Positions 1 to 11,690 are shown, counted from the first letter of the stretch. The stretch is DNA of 64,000 nt from Hermatobates lingyangjiaoensis (GCA_026182355.1 JAPFBL010001929.1:2720001-2784000); one strand, 5' to 3'. The notes: generated by a model not told the origin, from the letters alone. A program made the numbers and translations.

Positions 1-39
1 GACGATGTTCCAGAAGATGACATGTCTGCAATCGAATAA
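1..39 (+). CDS. Possible 3' end of an ORF running in from upstream
   Basis: The first 39 bases read as 12 codons, acidic in character (DDVPEDDMSAIE), then TAA. AATAAA-like signals follow within about 25 bases, which fits a 3' UTR. About 1.1 kb downstream, at 1143-1154, the reverse complement begins CAGTAGAACCTC, like the terminal repeats of pogo/Tigger elements. One reading is the C-terminus and 3' end of a pogo-like transposon. A host-gene terminal exon is the alternative. The ORF is too short to identify, and no TA duplication is seen next to the putative terminus. Confidence 0.25.
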   Translation, partial: DDVPEDDMSAIE

Positions 40-1019
40 ATTTAAATTTCTCTATAAAAATAAATATTAAACAAAAATATGTAAATCTACTTAAGTAATT
101 GAGTAAGAAAGGCAGTCAATAAGTACTTGAAGCCCTCCTCCAATAATAAGCCATAGCACGGATTTTGACCTAAAAATAAAGTAAGACAGTGTCTTATTTT
201 CAAAAAATACGGTATGTTGTATTAAAGAAGTTACATTTCATTATCTGTGTCCATTTTCTGTCAAATAGTGATTGTTATCACAGTGAACCATATCAGTTTT
301 ATTTAAAGTATATAGACAATTAAATATTGGTTAAAATATCATTAAACTGCAATATTATAAACCTATAGAATGAATAAAAGAACAACAATGTTAGTAGTGT
401 TGGTTAAATGATTGTAAAGAAAAAAAAACAAGAAAGATAGATTTTACGTTTTTTGTATCAAAAACACTGAGATATCAGAGTGGAAGAAAAAAAGAAACAA
501 GTTGTCGCATTTCAGAGAATGGTCGTCTATTGAGAAAAAAAAGAAAGAAAGGCTCCCAGAAGAATAGAAGCATTTAAAGAGAGTGGGCGGAAAACAAACG
601 GTCTGCCAGAACAACTTACTTTTGTCTCCACTTACTCCTGTCAAATCAAGTTGAAGTGATTCTCTATGCTTGTTCAATGTAGTACATGAATAACATACTT
701 TGATTTTATGCCATGTGTTGATCAACACGTAGCAATCGAAGATTTAAATTAATAAATCGAAATAACCTTACAATAGAACATGGCAGTACGAGTTTAATTC
801 TTCCTAGACCGAGATCATAATGCGATTTATTCGCATTACAAAGCAACTTTCCGCATTGAAATTAATATGAAAACAATTTAAACAGAAAGGGATGCAATTA
901 GAAAGAAATAAACAATAATATGAAAAATAAAAAAAACCACGTAATATGAACAATATTATTTGAACAATAAATTAATGTAAGAAATAATCTTGTTTTATAA
1001 ATCTGTTAAATTTAAAATA

Positions 1020-1154
1020 CAGCTTGTAAGCGTGAGGAAGACGGTCGCTCGTACAACGAATTTTTACTCACGTATGAGACAAAAATTCTTATTAATACCT
1101 GCTCCTAAAACGAATTGCTCGTAAAGAGGGCACTCGTATTATGAGGTTCTACTG
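1020..1154 (+). mobile_element. Possible pogo/Tigger-like terminal region
   Basis: The stretch ends in the reverse complement of CAGTAGAACCTC and holds short repeated phrases based on CTCGTA/TACGAG, which is typical of pogo/Tigger ends. The other terminus would lie left of the window. The identification rests on the terminal motif alone. Confidence 0.25.
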
Positions 1155-1965
1155 TCCATGGATAAAATCTTGTAATCTGTTAGTAGTTGGTTATGCTAAC
1201 TAGTGTCATTTAGACCCGAGAAAGTACTTCGAATTTGTTTATTCTGCGTCACCAACGCAATAAAAATGTCACCTTTCAAAACCGTGTAATGATTTTTTCA
1301 CTTTCGAGAATGAACGGAAATAACCATACACTACATGGTTTCTTCAATCAGGTATATTGAAGAGAGGAAGTAGGAGGGTTATTTTAAAGGGCTAAAAGGC
1401 AATAAGAATTGAAGCGAGAGTTAATATAGCATGATTAAAGACCATAGGGAATGGATAAATAAACTTCATATACCAGTTTATGCAAATGTAACAGCATGGC
1501 TATTACTCATGCTATTATGTGTACATTGAAAAAACAGATTCTAATTTTAAATTAGGCTCAGTTTTAATAAGAAAAACAACTTCACGTAGAAGAGCTACAT
1601 CAACTAGCAAGTACTTTTTTCGCCTTTATTTTGGGCCACTTTTGTGCTTTTCTAAAACGTTTTCCTTTTTTATTCTACACCGATAAATTCATCGTGAGCC
1701 TTCATAGATAACCACTGATCAAGGCTCATTTTAGAATGTCTTGCTGTTGTTAGGAGTTAATATCTGTGTGAGTGTAGAGTGCGATAGTCAGAGTTGTATA
1801 TCTGCATGTGAGTGAGAGAGTAAATATATGAGAGTTAGCGAGAATCTGTGGGTGAGTGAGAGTATCTATATGTAAATGGACTAGTATTTGTATATTTGAC
1901 TCAGTGAGTACTGTATATCTGAGTGAGTATATTTGTATGAGAGTAAACGAGTGTATCTATATGTA

Positions 1966-2289
1966 CGTTAGGTTAAGTTACAGTGGCAGTCCTACAGGTG
2001 AGCACACGTGAGCCGAACATTGGCCCTTTGTGATACTACACAATGAAGATTGATTATACAGTGGGAGTCCTAAATTTTGCCTAACTCAAGTGTACTTAGA
2101 GAAGGGATCTTTAACGAGTACCTCACATCGTACAGGCTCGGGATCGACGGTTTAACGTCCTTCTCCGAGGGACGACGTGTTCAGATTTATTCACCCTCCG
2201 CATAAATAAATCGACGACCAGGTGAGGATCGAACCCCGGTCCTATCAGTTCAGACGGGATTACGTTAATCACTGAACTATCCTGGCCCC
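1966..2289 (-). mobile_element. tRNA-derived SINE, tail type B
   Basis: On the minus strand the element begins GGGGCCAGGATAGTTCAGTG (box A-like) and has GGGGTTCGATCC (box B) about 45 nt later. A conserved body follows, and the tail contains CACAAAGGGCCAATG and ends in CTTAACCTAACG. It is flanked by a perfect 13-bp direct repeat, GTATCTATATGTA, at 1953-1965 and 2290-2302. That phrase also recurs in the surrounding minisatellite, so the target duplication could be partly fortuitous. Confidence 0.85.
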
Positions 2290-2342
2290 GTATCTATATG
2301 TAAGTGAGTGAACGTTTATGTGAGTTAGTGTATGTGAAATAC

Positions 2343-2530
2343 ATGCATATTATTATTACCACTGAGGTTAGTATGATTTATATTATTAATATGGCAAACC
2401 GTCATACCTCGTACGATGATGTTCGAACTAACTAGTCAGTTAGTTGCGATTGAAGATGGACAACGTCCGAAAGCGCTCTAACGACTCCAACATCATCATA
2501 CGAGGTATGACAGTTTGCCATATTAATAGT
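2343..2530. mobile_element. Small inverted-repeat element (MITE-like), copy 1
   Basis: Arms at 2385-2422 and 2490-2527 are near-perfect inverted repeats built on ATGGCAAACCGTCATACCTC. The 67-bp centre and a left outer flank (2343-2384) also match the copy at 18.0 kb, in inverted orientation. There is no coding capacity. The family is unidentified. Confidence 0.7.
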
Positions 2531-2891
2531 GTATGTGAGTTTGTGTGAATGTGAGTGAGTAAATGTGTGTACATGTATGTCAGCGATTGCAATAATACAG
2601 AGTATCGGCTTGTTGGAATATTCAGGTTATTGATCTTAGCTCAGCCAGTTGATTTGTACAGCCGTCTGTCACATTTGAAGAGCAATGAATTCTTAACACT
2701 CCATCCTATTGAGCCCAGTGTACCACCTGTCTTCCCACTCTTTCTCCTAACTACCAATTAGACTTGCCAATCAGACAGCAGAAACCTTTACTGCTGTCGT
2801 ATCTTTAATATTTTAGCCTCAAAATGAATACATCATTTTGTGTCCATGTGCTAGTATTTGTACAATATGTAATATACAAGTGTAGTATTTA

Positions 2892-3190
2892 GGGGTCAGG
2901 TTAGCTCAGTGGTTAACGTACTCGCCTCTTTGCTGGTAAGTCCAGGGTTCGATACACACTAGCCATCGATTTATTCACACAGGAGGTGAATAAATCTGTG
3001 TTCATCGTCCCTCGGAGAGGATGTTAAGCCGTTGGTCACGATCCTGTACGATGTCAGGTACTCGTTAGAGATCGCTACTTGTAATGCCCTTTAGTTAGAC
3101 AAAATTTAGGACTCCCAATGTAGAATCTGTACAATCACCGATCAAACAAAAAGCCCCGTTATTATGGGATTAGTTTAAACAATAAAAAAA
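2892..3190 (+). mobile_element. tRNA-derived SINE, tail type A
   Basis: The head GGTTAGCTCAGTGGTTAACG (box A) is followed by GGGTTCGATAC (box B). The shared body has GGTACTCGTTAGAGATC and AAAATTTAGGACTCCCAATG. The type A tail (ATCAAACAAAAAG ... GGGATTAGTTTAAACAATAA) ends in an A-rich run. Confidence 0.9.
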
Positions 3191-4270
3191 TATACAAGCA
3201 TACAAAAAGAGGAACATTTCATATCTATAAAGTATTCCTTTATAGATATGATTTTAGCGATTGAGATGGTTACATTGTACAAATTTGTGAAAATATTTCG
3301 TTTTATGCCACAAGATTTAATCAGGGACCAATACATGTCAAACGTCTTCGAACAATTTATAAATGGACTTGATTATGATATTATATTCATTATTACATAA
3401 TAATTAATAATTTGATATATTTATGTTAATTTAACAATTATTATATTATGATTATTATTATACATGTCATACATATTTTTTTTTATTTTATTACTTTCAT
3501 TTTATCTATGAAGAAATTATGTGTAAATAAGTTATATGTATTTATTGAATGTATTATAATAGACTACTGCAAGAAATGCGTAGTTGAAAACTAGATTTTA
3601 ACTCACATGTTGTATGCAATGCCTGGGCATGTAATACGGTCGTCGAACATGCGGAAGTAAATTAATTAAAAGAATACTTTTTCACACACACATAACCACA
3701 GAAGAAACACATTCATACGCACACGTACACAGACATACAGGATACACATACAACACACACACACAAATATGTATATACAAAACAATAATAATATAACAAT
3801 TATACTTTATTCTATAGTTCTAGCAATATCTTGAGGAAAGAAATGATTCTTGTAAGTCTCCTTAATATTATTCAAAATTTATACATTTGAATCCTGCTGG
3901 AATTAATATATTTTTTATCAACAAATTTGGTCAATTTTTGAAATTATTTAATTCGACGGTGTGTACGTAAGCGAAGGATTTCGAGCAGATGATCGGTAAC
4001 CTCTCTTGAGTGTTCACATAATAATTGCTAACATCAGTTTAAACCGAATCTGCAGATTTAGCGAACATAATAAATAGTAAGTAAATTTGCTTTAGTTTTC
4101 AGAAAGATAACAGTAACAAGTTTTAAGAATGTTATCACTCATTATTAAAAATTATGGAGGAAACCTGCAAAACAACCTTTATCAATTACATAATCATTTT
4201 GAGTTTTATTTGTAATAAACGTTAAAAGGAGTTTTCATTTCCGAGTTTTACAAGGTGGTATGAATTATTA
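3191..4270. other. AT-rich gene-free stretch
   Basis: It contains short CA/TG-rich patches (about 3685-3770) and a (TAT)n-like patch near 3360-3480. I see no conserved coding or element signature. Confidence 0.6.
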
Positions 4271-4275
4271 AATAC

Positions 4276-4465
4276 GGTGGGACAGGTTAGCACAGCTGCT
4301 CGTCTCTGGACAGGTAGATTCAGGGTTCAATACCCACTCTGGCACTTGGCATGTTGTCTGTTAGAGAGGACTTAAAACAGTTGGTCCCGAGCCTGTACGA
4401 TGGCAGGTACTCGTTAAAAATCTCTTCTCTAATTGCATTTCAGTTGGCCAAAATGTATAACTCCA
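4276..4465 (+). mobile_element. Diverged and internally deleted SINE copy
   Basis: It keeps the box A-like ACAGGTTAGCACAG, a decayed box B (AGGGTTCAATACCC) and the body motif GAGCCTGTACGATGGCAGG. The segment between head and body is shortened and no typical tail is present. Confidence 0.75.
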
Positions 4466-4696
4466 AATTAAAAACAAACAGATTATATTTCTCGCCCATT
4501 ACTAATACGTATGGCCAAACAATAAATAAGCCACAATTTCCACAGCATTAAAATATGAAATCCTTAAAGGTTATGAGCTTTGGAATAGAAACAAAGAATT
4601 ATTAAATAACAATATAATGGATAGGAATATAAAATCTGAAAGAAACTTATCAGAATAAACTGAAGAGAAACAAGATGCACGGATTATAGAAGTTGT

Positions 4697-4935
4697 AAGG
4701 AGGGAGAGAGAGGGAGATACAGAGAGGGAGAGGAAATAGGAGAGAGAGAGAGAGGGGGAGATACAGAGAGGGAGAGAGAGAGGGAGAGGGAGATACAGAG
4801 AGGGAGAGAGATAGGCGAGAGAGAGGGAGAGGGAAATACAGAGAAGGAGAGAGATAGGCGAGAGAGGGGGGCATAAAGAGAGAGAGTGGGACAGAAAGAG
4901 AGAGAGAGAGAGGGGAAGAGAGAAAGGGAAGAGCG
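4697..4935. repeat. (GA)n-rich low-complexity tract
   Basis: Purine-rich GAGAGAGGGAGA repeats with ATACAGAGAGGGAG subunits. The Leu/Ser/Pro-rich reading frames across it on the minus strand are artefacts of the repeat. Confidence 0.95.
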
Positions 4936-5785
4936 AATGCTATCTACATTCACAGAACAGAATCATCAAAAAATTATGAATTATACTTAAAGACTGAGAG
5001 AATACGATTGATATTTATAACTTATTCCTTAAATTTATACGAGTAGTTAAAATGATAAAGGTCAATTATAAAGCAAATCAAATTAAATTAGGTCATATAG
5101 ATTTTTTTTGTAAACAAAAAGTTCAAAACAACTTGTTTATGTGGAGAATTATTTCAAATGTGAATTCCATAAGTAAATACGACATAGCTACTTCCTCAAC
5201 GCATGCATAATTAATGTAACTCATGTAAAACACCAAATCAACTAGAACTTCTCTCTTTATTATATCCAATAAAAAGATTCCGTGTATACTTAATAAATCA
5301 GCAAATAAGTTTCAATAGATAATGCTATTGTTAATAAAAAAAAACTGCTATTACAAACAAGTGTAATCTCCATAATCTTAATGTTTCATAAGCGAAATTT
5401 TAATGTCGCATTAAAATACATTAAAGAAATATTTAGTGTTTTCGTGTGTTTTAGTTTAATATTACAAGATTTATGTCCGTTTCATAAACAGTAATATAAA
5501 AACTTATAAAATACAGCTTTTATGACTTAAGTAGCAAGCAGTCTAAACTTTTATGCTGCTCCTATCGATAAACTTCTTCAAAAAGTCGTCAAGCAAAAAC
5601 ATCATATTTCCAATTATAAACTTACGTTTAAACTTATAGACTTACGTGTATATATATATATATGAATGTTCAAAACATAATAAATAATGAAAAAAATACT
5701 TATTATGGTTTGAACATTGATTGTTATTTCACGTGTTTATTCTGAAATCTTGTTAATATATATATATATATATATATATACATGT

Positions 5786-5940
5786 TCTAAAATAAGCAGC
5801 AGCTTCTGCGTTGACCAATTTCTTGTTGACACTCTCCAGTTTTCTTATCACTTTGCGGTGAGACTCTGGTAGCTTCCAAAGAAGGTTAGCGAAAGACATT
5901 AACACATGCTTAAGGGAAGACCTGCTGCAATTCTACACAT
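5786..5940. pseudogene. Penelope-like N-terminal ORF fragments, head to head
   Basis: Minus strand 5786-5885 reads LPESHRKVIRKLESVNKKL...NAEAAAYF. Plus strand about 5908-5938 reads CLREDLLQFYTYY and runs into (TA)n. The two parts match consecutive segments of the N-terminal ORF fragments at 7.9, 22.1, 28.5 and 54.0 kb, so this is an inverted, broken copy of the start of a Penelope-like ORF. (TA)n tracts bound it at 5754-5780 and 5943-6035. Confidence 0.65.
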
Positions 5941-5944
5941 ATTA

Positions 5945-5982
<38 letters not shown>

Positions 5983-6003
5983 TATATATATATATATAGT
6001 ATA

Positions 6004-6035
<32 letters not shown>

Positions 6036-6038
<3 letters not shown>

Positions 6039-6730
6039 ACCATCCATTCCAACATAAAATAAACACTGCAAGAGGTCTTGTTTTTAGAGCATTGCACCTG
6101 AGTGATAATATTTATCACAATAAAAATATTGCAACAGTCAGACGGATTCTTAAACTCAACAACTTTCCTAATAAGGTTATAGATAACATAATACGTACAA
6201 CAAGTAATGTAGCAACATTCAGAAACACGGAAATTAATAGTATGCAGCCATCCAACAGGTATAAGAGTTTAGTGTACATCAGATGTTTATCTGAACTATT
6301 AAAAAAAGGTTTAACTAATAAAATTGACTGCAAGTTAGCCCAAAAAAATCTAAACACTCTCAACAATAGAATATTTTCCAAATTAAAGAGTCCTGTTCCT
6401 TACATGAGTAATAGTAATGTCGTCTACTCGGTGAAATGTGCAGATTGTGAAGTTTTATATATTGGACAAACGAGTCAATATTTGAAAAATAGGATCACAC
6501 AGCACCAAAATGATATAAAACATAAAAAAACAGTTTGTGCTCTAGCCAATCACGCATGTACTAAGGGACATTCGTTTGCGTTTCACGAGATCAAAATTCT
6601 TGAATATGAAAAACACACAAAAAAGAGAAATTTGAAAGAAATGATAAATATCATGAATACACCAACTGCCTGTAATAAGAGATCTGATATATCCAGTCTT
6701 AGTTTAATTTATTCTAATCTCCTTAATTAG
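6036..6730 (+). pseudogene. Penelope-like element C-terminal fragment with GIY-YIG endonuclease
   Basis: The frame is open from about 6053 with no convincing start codon, so this is a 5'-truncated ORF; it ends in TAG at 6728-6730. The last ~110 residues form a GIY-YIG nuclease: VVYSVKCADC leads into the LYIGQTSQYLKNR core, then TQHQND, then NHACTKGHSFAF. Penelope-like elements combine a telomerase-related reverse transcriptase with such a C-terminal nuclease, which nicks target DNA for target-primed reverse transcription. Only part of the thumb/linker and the nuclease remain; the catalytic reverse transcriptase is missing. A (TA)n tract ends at 6035, where the truncation point lies. The preserved frame suggests a fairly young copy. 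Confidence 0.85.
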
Positions 6731-7286
6731 TTTTTTGTTTTTTTTGTTCGATACAACAATTGTTAGGTTGATATTGGAGGAATGGATTGCTTTTTTCCCT
6801 ATGTTGATGGTTATATTACCTTCCATTACATTTGTTTATTCCCATAGGGTGCTGATGTAAATAGGGTTTTCCTCACAAAAAAGGTAATAATGCTGTTAGT
6901 TTTTTGGTTTTATTCCCCTGAATGTATTTTAAATGTTCGATGTTTTGTTTGTTATTGTTTTTTGTAATTTTCTGACGTACTGTCTCTGTTACTGTCTGTT
7001 TTGTTTTGCTTGAATGCCCTGTATGGAGGTATTCGTGTTTTTGTTGTTCTCCTGCTTATGAATTTTTGTTTGTCCTTTTTGTTTTTATGTTAATTGGTAT
7101 ACCGTAGAAGAATTGGTTTTGCTTTACTTATGTCGTTTCAATAAATTGTTTTTTAGCCTTGATAATGCCAAACAACCTTTTGGCGAAACGTCGGCAGATA
7201 TTAACTAGCTGAATTTTTTATTGACCAAAATCCTCGAGAACCCTTGCTCTGAATCTGGATAAATCAGTGGTCGAGAAGCTACATCA

Positions 7287-7287
<1 letters not shown>
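6731..7287 (+). mobile_element. 3' region of the same Penelope-like copy, with hammerhead-like motif
   Basis: A T-rich 3' UTR is followed at 7157-7196 by a hammerhead-like motif: CTTGATAAT as a degenerate core, GCCAAA pairing with TTTGGC as helix II, then GAAACGTC. About 90 nt later the element runs into a (TA)n tract (7288-7320). Confidence 0.7.
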
Positions 7288-7323
<36 letters not shown>

Positions 7324-7358
7324 AAATAGTAATGAATTGTCGACCGTGTGACAGATAT

Positions 7359-7564
7359 GTAACATAAAAAGGATAAATCGGGATGCAGTCAGTTTCTTCC
7401 ACTTCCAACCAAACATATTGCCGACGTTTCGATTATATTCAAATATTTAAAAAAAATTAACAAAAAACAATAAAAAATTTGAAAAAAATCGAAACGTCGG
7501 CAATAAGAGTTTCATTGGAAGTGGAAGAAACTGACCGCATCCCGATTTATTCTTTTTATGTTAT
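7359..7564. mobile_element. Short palindromic Penelope end
   Basis: The left arm (7359-7434) and right arm (7490-7564) are near-perfect inverted repeats around an A-rich centre. Each carries a truncated ATCGAAACGTCGGCAAT, the 3' part of the hammerhead motif found in other copies. (TA)n tracts flank it on the left and ATATATAC on the right. Confidence 0.7.
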
Positions 7565-7741
7565 ATATACATGTATGTATCATTACGATCATTATATTTT
7601 TTCTTTTTTTTTTTTTTTGGTTGCTTCATTTAGCTCTCTAATGATGTTGTGACGAAAGGCCTTGAAGCATTTTAATTAATTTAAATTGTTTATTGTGGTA
7701 TTTAATTCATATATTATGGTAAGAGCTATTGTTGATTATTA

Positions 7742-7773
<32 letters not shown>

Positions 7774-7777
<4 letters not shown>

Positions 7778-8070
7778 AAAAATCTGACCATATCTTGCTG
7801 AAACTTGCTTCTTATTAAGTTTTTCAAGTTTTCTAAATAGAGTTCTTGTCACTATATCCACAGTATACAATCGGAACAATATTGTATTGACAACAGTATT
7901 GTATTGACTATCGGAAGAATATTGTATACTGTGGATATAGTGACAAGAACTCTATTTAGAAAACTTGAAAAACTTAATAAGAAGCAAGTTTCAGCAAGAT
8001 ATGGTCAGATTTTTAACAATGTATGTTTTCAGGAGGGACTGCTACCAAAACTTACTAATATATATATATA
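7774..8070. pseudogene. Penelope-like N-terminal ORF fragment as an inverted repeat
   Basis: Arms 7774-7870 and 7918-8019 are almost perfect inverted repeats. The plus strand reads VDIVTRTLFRKLEKLNKKQV, then NNVCFQEGLLPKLTNIYIY, the last residues being (TA)n. The same peptide layout occurs at 22.1 and 54.0 kb. It is bounded on both sides by (TA)n. Confidence 0.75.
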
Positions 8071-8094
8071 TATATCAATGATCAATCCACAATA

Positions 8095-8445
8095 AGAAAA
8101 TGGGAAAACAAGACTAAGATCTTTCAACCGTAACAAGCGGTCAGAGTGAGAGTCAAAAACCCAAGTAAAACACTAGATGCAGAAGACATCTGGTGAGGGA
8201 TTGAGAAGAGTGGAAGGGAAGAGTGGTATTTTAAAAGGGTGAAAGCGCCGGAAAGGACTAATGTCCAGAAAGGGATGTTTGGGTAAACAAAGGAGTATAG
8301 TAAGAAAGAGTAAATAACTATCCGGTAGCTGTCAATCCTCTTAGAAGAGGCTATTGCCCTCGTAACGAAAGTATCAAGTTTGAAGAGACTGTTACGGATG
8401 TTTATAATATTTGATCTATTAAATTGACTATTAATAGTTGACTAT
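8095..8445 (-). mobile_element. Penelope 3'-end fragment (AGATCT helix III family)
   Basis: On the minus strand this carries the sequence upstream of the hammerhead, a partly deleted hammerhead (8120-8145) and the conserved tail that matches 8455-8910, 20.1-20.6, 50.7 and 53.7 kb. The internal part (AGGGATGTTTGGGTAAACAA) also matches 20.1-20.4 and 50.8-51.0 kb. Confidence 0.65.
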
Positions 8446-8454
8446 ATATATATA

Positions 8455-8685
8455 AAATTTCACATAAACACGTGAAATAACAATCAATGATCAAACCACA
8501 ATAAGAAAATGGGAAAACAAGACTATGATCTTTCAACCGTAACAAGTGGTCTTTGTCAGAGTCAATAACCCAACTCAAAAAAACCCATTTGGCATTTTGA
8601 CTCTGACGAAGACCGCTTGTTACGGTTGAAAGATCTTAGTCTTATTTTCCCATTTTCTTATTGTCGTTTGATCATATATGTATAT
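8455..8685. mobile_element. Palindromic Penelope end with two hammerhead motifs
   Basis: The inverted arms each hold the motif: plus strand 8603-8636 and minus strand about 8531-8559. CTGACGA, one A, GACCG paired with CGGTT, then GAA and the self-complementary AGATCT followed by T. The outer tail (TTATTGTGGTTTGATCATTG ... ACGTGTTTATGTGAAA) ends in TA repeats. Confidence 0.8.
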
Positions 8686-8692
8686 ATATCAA

Positions 8693-8912
8693 AAGATTTC
8701 ACATAAACACGTGAAACAACAATCAATGATTAAACCACAATAAGAATGGGAAAACAAGACTAAGATCTTTCAACCGTAACAAGCGGTCTTCGTCAGAGTC
8801 AAAAACCCAACTGCGGTTGGGTTTTTGACTCTGACGAAGACCGCTTGTTACGGTTGAAAGATCTTAGTCTTGTTTTCAAATTCTTATTGTGGTTTAATCA
8901 TTGATATGTATA
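8693..8912. mobile_element. Second palindromic Penelope end of the same family
   Basis: Near-perfect inverted repeat centred at about 8815. Hammerhead motifs lie at 8831-8864 (plus) and 8768-8794 (minus). It is better conserved than the copy just to the left. Confidence 0.85.
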
Positions 8913-8914
8913 TA

Positions 8915-9086
8915 TATGTTTCGCGCCCCGTTCTTCGACGTGGGGAGATCTCTCTCACTTCGTCCTCTCTTCTAGTCTCCTCCTCATGACGAACAACAGT
9001 TCGAAATATTGAATTCTGTAAGTGTTCTTTTTATTCTTTTTTCTGTGTCGTGCTTTGTGTAATTTAAAGTTTATATATATATATAT
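8915..9086 (+). mobile_element. Short Penelope end, hammerhead-like motif with ATAT helix III
   Basis: A decayed core (CTCATGA) at about 8984 is followed by C, GAAC...GTTC, GAA, ATAT and T. GTAAGT follows 8 nt later, and a TATATATATATAT tract lies 60 nt beyond. Upstream, CTCTCACTTCGTCCTCTCTT is shared with the copy at 9.7 kb. Confidence 0.75.
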
Positions 9087-9094
9087 GATTCGTT

Positions 9095-9245
9095 ACAATG
9101 GTGACCATTAAGAGAGTAGAGTTTTTAGGTCCATGCGTGCGGTCCCAGGTACCCGCTGCCCACACGAACCCTTCGTTATTCCGCCAATGGGTATAGAGGT
9201 TGCACAGTACCTTTGTGATACAGGATTATTGGTAGAAAACATGAG
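9095..9245 (+). repeat. Dispersed repeat shared with 47.1-47.2 kb
   Basis: GCCAATGGGTATAGAGGTTG ... AAAACATGAGCCTCACTTTG occurs here and, reversed, at about 47115-47215. In both places it lies directly beside a (TA)n tract at the end of a Penelope fragment. Its element family is not recognised. Confidence 0.6.
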
Positions 9246-9689
9246 CCTCACTTTGTAGTAAACTCGAGTGTCATCCAACAGCTAATATACAACTAGATAG
9301 TTAATTGTTTAGTTAATCGTTTTCAAAGTATTATAAAGAAATAAATTATCTGCATATATAATAAGAAATGTATTCTATTAGATTTACGGTTTTTTCTACT
9401 ACATTTCAGTTAAACCTAGCAAAAATAACGGTGGCTAAACTGCTCAAAATGTATTCTAATTTGTAAAAAGTGACTGTTTTGTTATTAATGGTAGTGGATA
9501 CCCAAAACGTTTTCTCATAAGTCTGCTCAAGAAATGATAACATTATCCAGTATAATATTTAACATCCAATACAATAAAATCCATGGAAAATATTTTTTCT
9601 TACTCTAGTGATTTCAACGATCTATTTAAATGTAATATAGCAAATTAAATTAACGGTCCACATGGACTTTAAAACGGACGGAGCGCGGG

Positions 9690-9840
9690 TCGTTTGACAT
9701 GGGGAGATTTCTCTCACTTCGTCCTCTCTTCTACTCTTCTCCTGATGACGAACAGCTGTTCGAAATATTGAATTTAGTAAGTGTGCATTTCATCTTTTTT
9801 CTGTGTCGTGTTTTGTGTAATTTTCATTTTTTGTTCTTCA
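9690..9840 (+). mobile_element. Short Penelope end, intact minimal hammerhead-like motif
   Basis: At 9742-9771: CTGATGA, C, GAAC-AGCT-GTTC, GAA, ATAT, T. AGTAAGTG follows 8 nt later. The copy is similar to 8.9 kb but has an intact core. It carries no inverted arm and no TA tract, so it is a solo, truncated piece. Confidence 0.8.
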
Positions 9841-11340
9841 TAGACTTGAAGATTCTTCATACTTGAATCGGCGTAGTTTCGATGAAAAGAGATAAACGAG
9901 AGGGAATTCCAAATTAAACGAACTCTGTCACTATACATTTTTACCACAAGTTATGGATTTCCTAAATTAATTTACATTTAGGAGTTTTAAATTCTACTAA
10001 GAATAAGATTTTCTATCCTTGGAAAACGAAAATAAATTTAAAAAACATCATCACTCGTAACAAATATTTACATTAACTTTAGTTACCTTACTTAATCTTT
10101 ACTTTTGATTTGGAGTTTCATCAGTTAAACAGTACGACCATTAAAAAGTAATTGTTTACTCCAATTTGTTTGACCCGCTATATTACTTTCCATAGAATTC
10201 ATGAAAATATTCTACCTTTTTTTAGAGTGTAATAATAAGTATTTTTCGTTTCAAAAATTATTTATGAGAACTTTTTTTCCAGGTTTATAATTTATATCGA
10301 ATTATGGTATAAAACACTTTTATTCCTAAAGTTTTTATTTATTGAATGAAAGGATCAGATAAACAGAATATCAGTTTACATGAAACTAGCTGCAACTGAA
10401 TTGCAATTGATTTTTTTTAATATTGAAATACCTAAATGTATATTCAATAATGTAAACAATTAAGTTGACTCAATCAGTTGACAACTGACTCAAATGTCAG
10501 TGTTGCAGTTTTCTTATTTTTTACCTAAAAAAAAAAAAAAAAACGAATATCCTCAATGGGTGTAATTTAAATTTATCTCCATTCCTTTAAAAAAAAAACG
10601 TTGAAGATAAGTCGAATAAAATCTCTCTGCAGATCTTAGCTACGGCTTCAATTCAAGCAGAAAATTACATTAATCGATTTAAGACAACTTGGTCCCTTGA
10701 CTTTCCGGCTGCTTTTATCTTTTCATAAATTTAATTCATCTATAGGGGGAAAGAAATTCCTCTTTTTTGGCTCCGTTTTGGCTAAAATCTCCCATTATCA
10801 GCAAAATTTAACGCACCTTTCCTACTTGCCGCATGAATATTATATCAAAAATCCATTTTTTTGCTCTTAGTTGTTCACTTTTTTTTTCTACCTGTAAAAA
10901 ATCAAATTAACTGAAAATTCTTCATTTTTACTTGACTGCGGTGAAAGTTTTACTGAAAAATTACTCTTTCATAAATGAACGACTAGTTTTATTTTCTTCG
11001 ATATTTAAAAAATTCTTTAATTACAATTAAATTTATTTTTTAAATCGCGTATTAATGTGTAGTTAGAAACTGCAGTATTCGTTTAGAGTAACCCCCCAAT
11101 TGCATTTCTTTTCTAGGAATACCATGCCCAGTGTCCAAGGTTCTTCAAATTTTTTCTGAAAGTATACCAAAGATCATCATCAATTAAAACAATTTTAAAT
11201 TTTTTGTGTACAATACAGGGAGAATATAACATATGTGATGCAGTCTGTGTACGGTAGGCGTCTACTATGCTTCACCGTTAGCGACTTCCCTCAAGAACTA
11301 TTTCAACCTGCATAGCTTTCTATCGAAGACTGTTGTTCTT
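9841..11340. other. AT-rich gene-free stretch
   Basis: No element or coding feature is recognisable. Poly-A and poly-T runs occur at about 10528 and 10590. Confidence 0.6.
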
Positions 11341-11354
11341 AGAGGCTGCGAGGA

Positions 11355-11690
11355 GGGACCAGAGTAGTCCAGTGACTTGCTGGCTCGCCTCTATACTAAG
11401 TGATCCGGTTTTGATACTCGCCTTGGCCTTAGATTTATTGATGCGGAAAGTGATAAAATTTGAGTGAGTCGTCCCTCGGAGACGTTAAACTGTCATTAGA
11501 TATTGTTAAACAGCCCTACTTTTATTATATTTGAGTTAGAAAAAAAGTAGGACTTTCAATGTACAAATTGGAAGTGAGTAACCAATGAAGTTGCATTGTA
11601 GCGTATTGAAGTTCAGTATGACAAAGGGCCAATCATTGGCCTATGTGTTTCTCTCTTGGAGAGTCAATGCTGCCTTACCTAACCTACAGA
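11355..11690 (+). mobile_element. Old SINE copy, tail type B
   Basis: The head is decayed (GGGACCAGAGTAGTCCAGTG). The body is GTCCCTCGGAGACGTTAAACTG then AAAAGTAGGACTTTCAATG. The type B tail ATGACAAAGGGCCAATCATT ends in CTTACCTAACCTAC. Confidence 0.8.

Larger units (their letters stand above)
1765..2570. repeat. Degenerate GTGAGT/TATGTGAGT minisatellite, split by two insertions
   Basis: Positions 1765-1965, 2290-2342 and 2527-2575 share the same degenerate GTGAGTGAGAG / TATCTATATGTAAGTGAG phrase. A SINE (1966-2289) and an inverted-repeat element (about 2343-2527) interrupt the array, so the three pieces were once one tract. Apart from this the first 1.7 kb shows no recognisable host coding sequence. 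Confidence 0.65.

Noticed and set aside
4650..4953. Two minus-strand ORFs rich in Leu, Ser and Pro
   Set aside because: They are translations of the (GA)n tract.
7637..7680. TGTGACGAAAGGCCTTGAAGCATTTT as a possible hammerhead motif
   Set aside because: The CTGANGA core and a palindromic helix III are both missing, so support is insufficient.
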